Of a stretch of DNA of 64,000 bases, positions 63,985 through 64,000 are shown piece after piece. How positions within the stretch are numbered: the stretch's first letter is position 1; every line of letters begins with the position of its first letter. Source of the DNA: Paenibacillus sp. FSL W8-0186 (GTDB lineage: Bacteria > Bacillota > Bacilli > Paenibacillales > Paenibacillaceae). A program made the translations under genes and the position numbers. The notes beneath the pieces were generated by a model, which had not been told where the DNA came from, did not search any database, and saw only the letters and a program-made list of their open reading frames with translations. The stretch covers positions 5,593,311-5,657,310 of the forward strand of contig NZ_CP150207.1 of assembly GCF_037969765.1 (NCBI RefSeq), in the 5' to 3' direction.

Positions 63985-64000
63985 AAAGGAGTGACAGTCT
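63985..64000 (+). promoter_or_regulatory. Ribosome-binding site probably of dnaA
   Basis: AAAGGAG (63985-63991) followed by nine bases to the window end. The next base should begin a start codon, most likely that of dnaA, given the origin cluster and gene order. Confidence 0.7.

Overview
The window is a stretch of chromosome from an endospore-forming Firmicute, most likely Paenibacillus or a close relative. The basis is the gene order of the replication-origin side (rpmH, rnpA, yidC, jag, mnmE, mnmG, rsmG, noc, parA, parB, then the yya genes, rpsF-ssb-rpsR, gdpP, rplI, dnaB, purA, walRKHIJ, htrA and rlmH), the sporulation-linked genes (yyaC, spoIIIJ-type yidC, SpoIIM-like protein), and moderately GC-rich coding DNA. 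No sequence search was run; all family names come from recognised motifs and context.

Layout, left to right. (1) 1-4.9 kb is an AT-richer accessory island: a serine recombinase cut by the window edge, small phage-like genes, and a tail-to-tail type II restriction-modification pair. It abuts the 3' end of rlmH, the same site that SCC elements use in staphylococci. The restriction gene seems to start at an ATA codon. (2) 4.9-15.5 kb holds rlmH, a CxxH/CxxC protein, glpD (with two extra segments and a leader hairpin that fits GlpP antitermination), htrA, and the essential cell-wall two-component operon walR-walK-walH-walI-walJ. (3) 15.7-22 kb is a self-contained unit of response regulator, histidine kinase, RND pump and membrane-fusion lipoprotein, closed by a strong hairpin terminator. 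(4) 22-33 kb holds an M23 peptidase with LysM and G5 domains, an unrecognised membrane-anchored protein, purA, dnaB, rplI, gdpP, yybS, a MazG-like protein, a CBS protein and an LCP transferase. (5) 33-39 kb is an oligopeptide ABC transporter (opp) operon.

(6) 39.3-42.9 kb is the most exciting locus: an AT-rich five-gene operon for a circular (head-to-tail cyclised) bacteriocin. The 73-residue precursor lines up without gaps with uberolysin, as I remember that sequence. It is followed by a large membrane protein, a SpoIIM/DUF95 protein, an ABC ATPase and a small basic hydrophobic candidate immunity protein. Two perfect palindromes frame the promoter, and a terminator-like hairpin separates the precursor from the processing genes.

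(7) 43-57 kb holds rpsR-ssb-rpsF, yjzC, a tRNA-Ser(CGA), the yya region, an aminotransferase that probably starts at CTG, parAB and noc with two parS sites, rsmG, mnmG, mnmE and an odd repeat-bearing gap. (8) 57-64 kb holds jag, yidC, rnpA and rpmH, then the origin. Here a gluconate catabolic operon (gnd-gntR-gntK) lies inside what is normally the short rpmH-dnaA gap, splitting the DnaA-box clusters. The window ends at a ribosome-binding site that should belong to dnaA.
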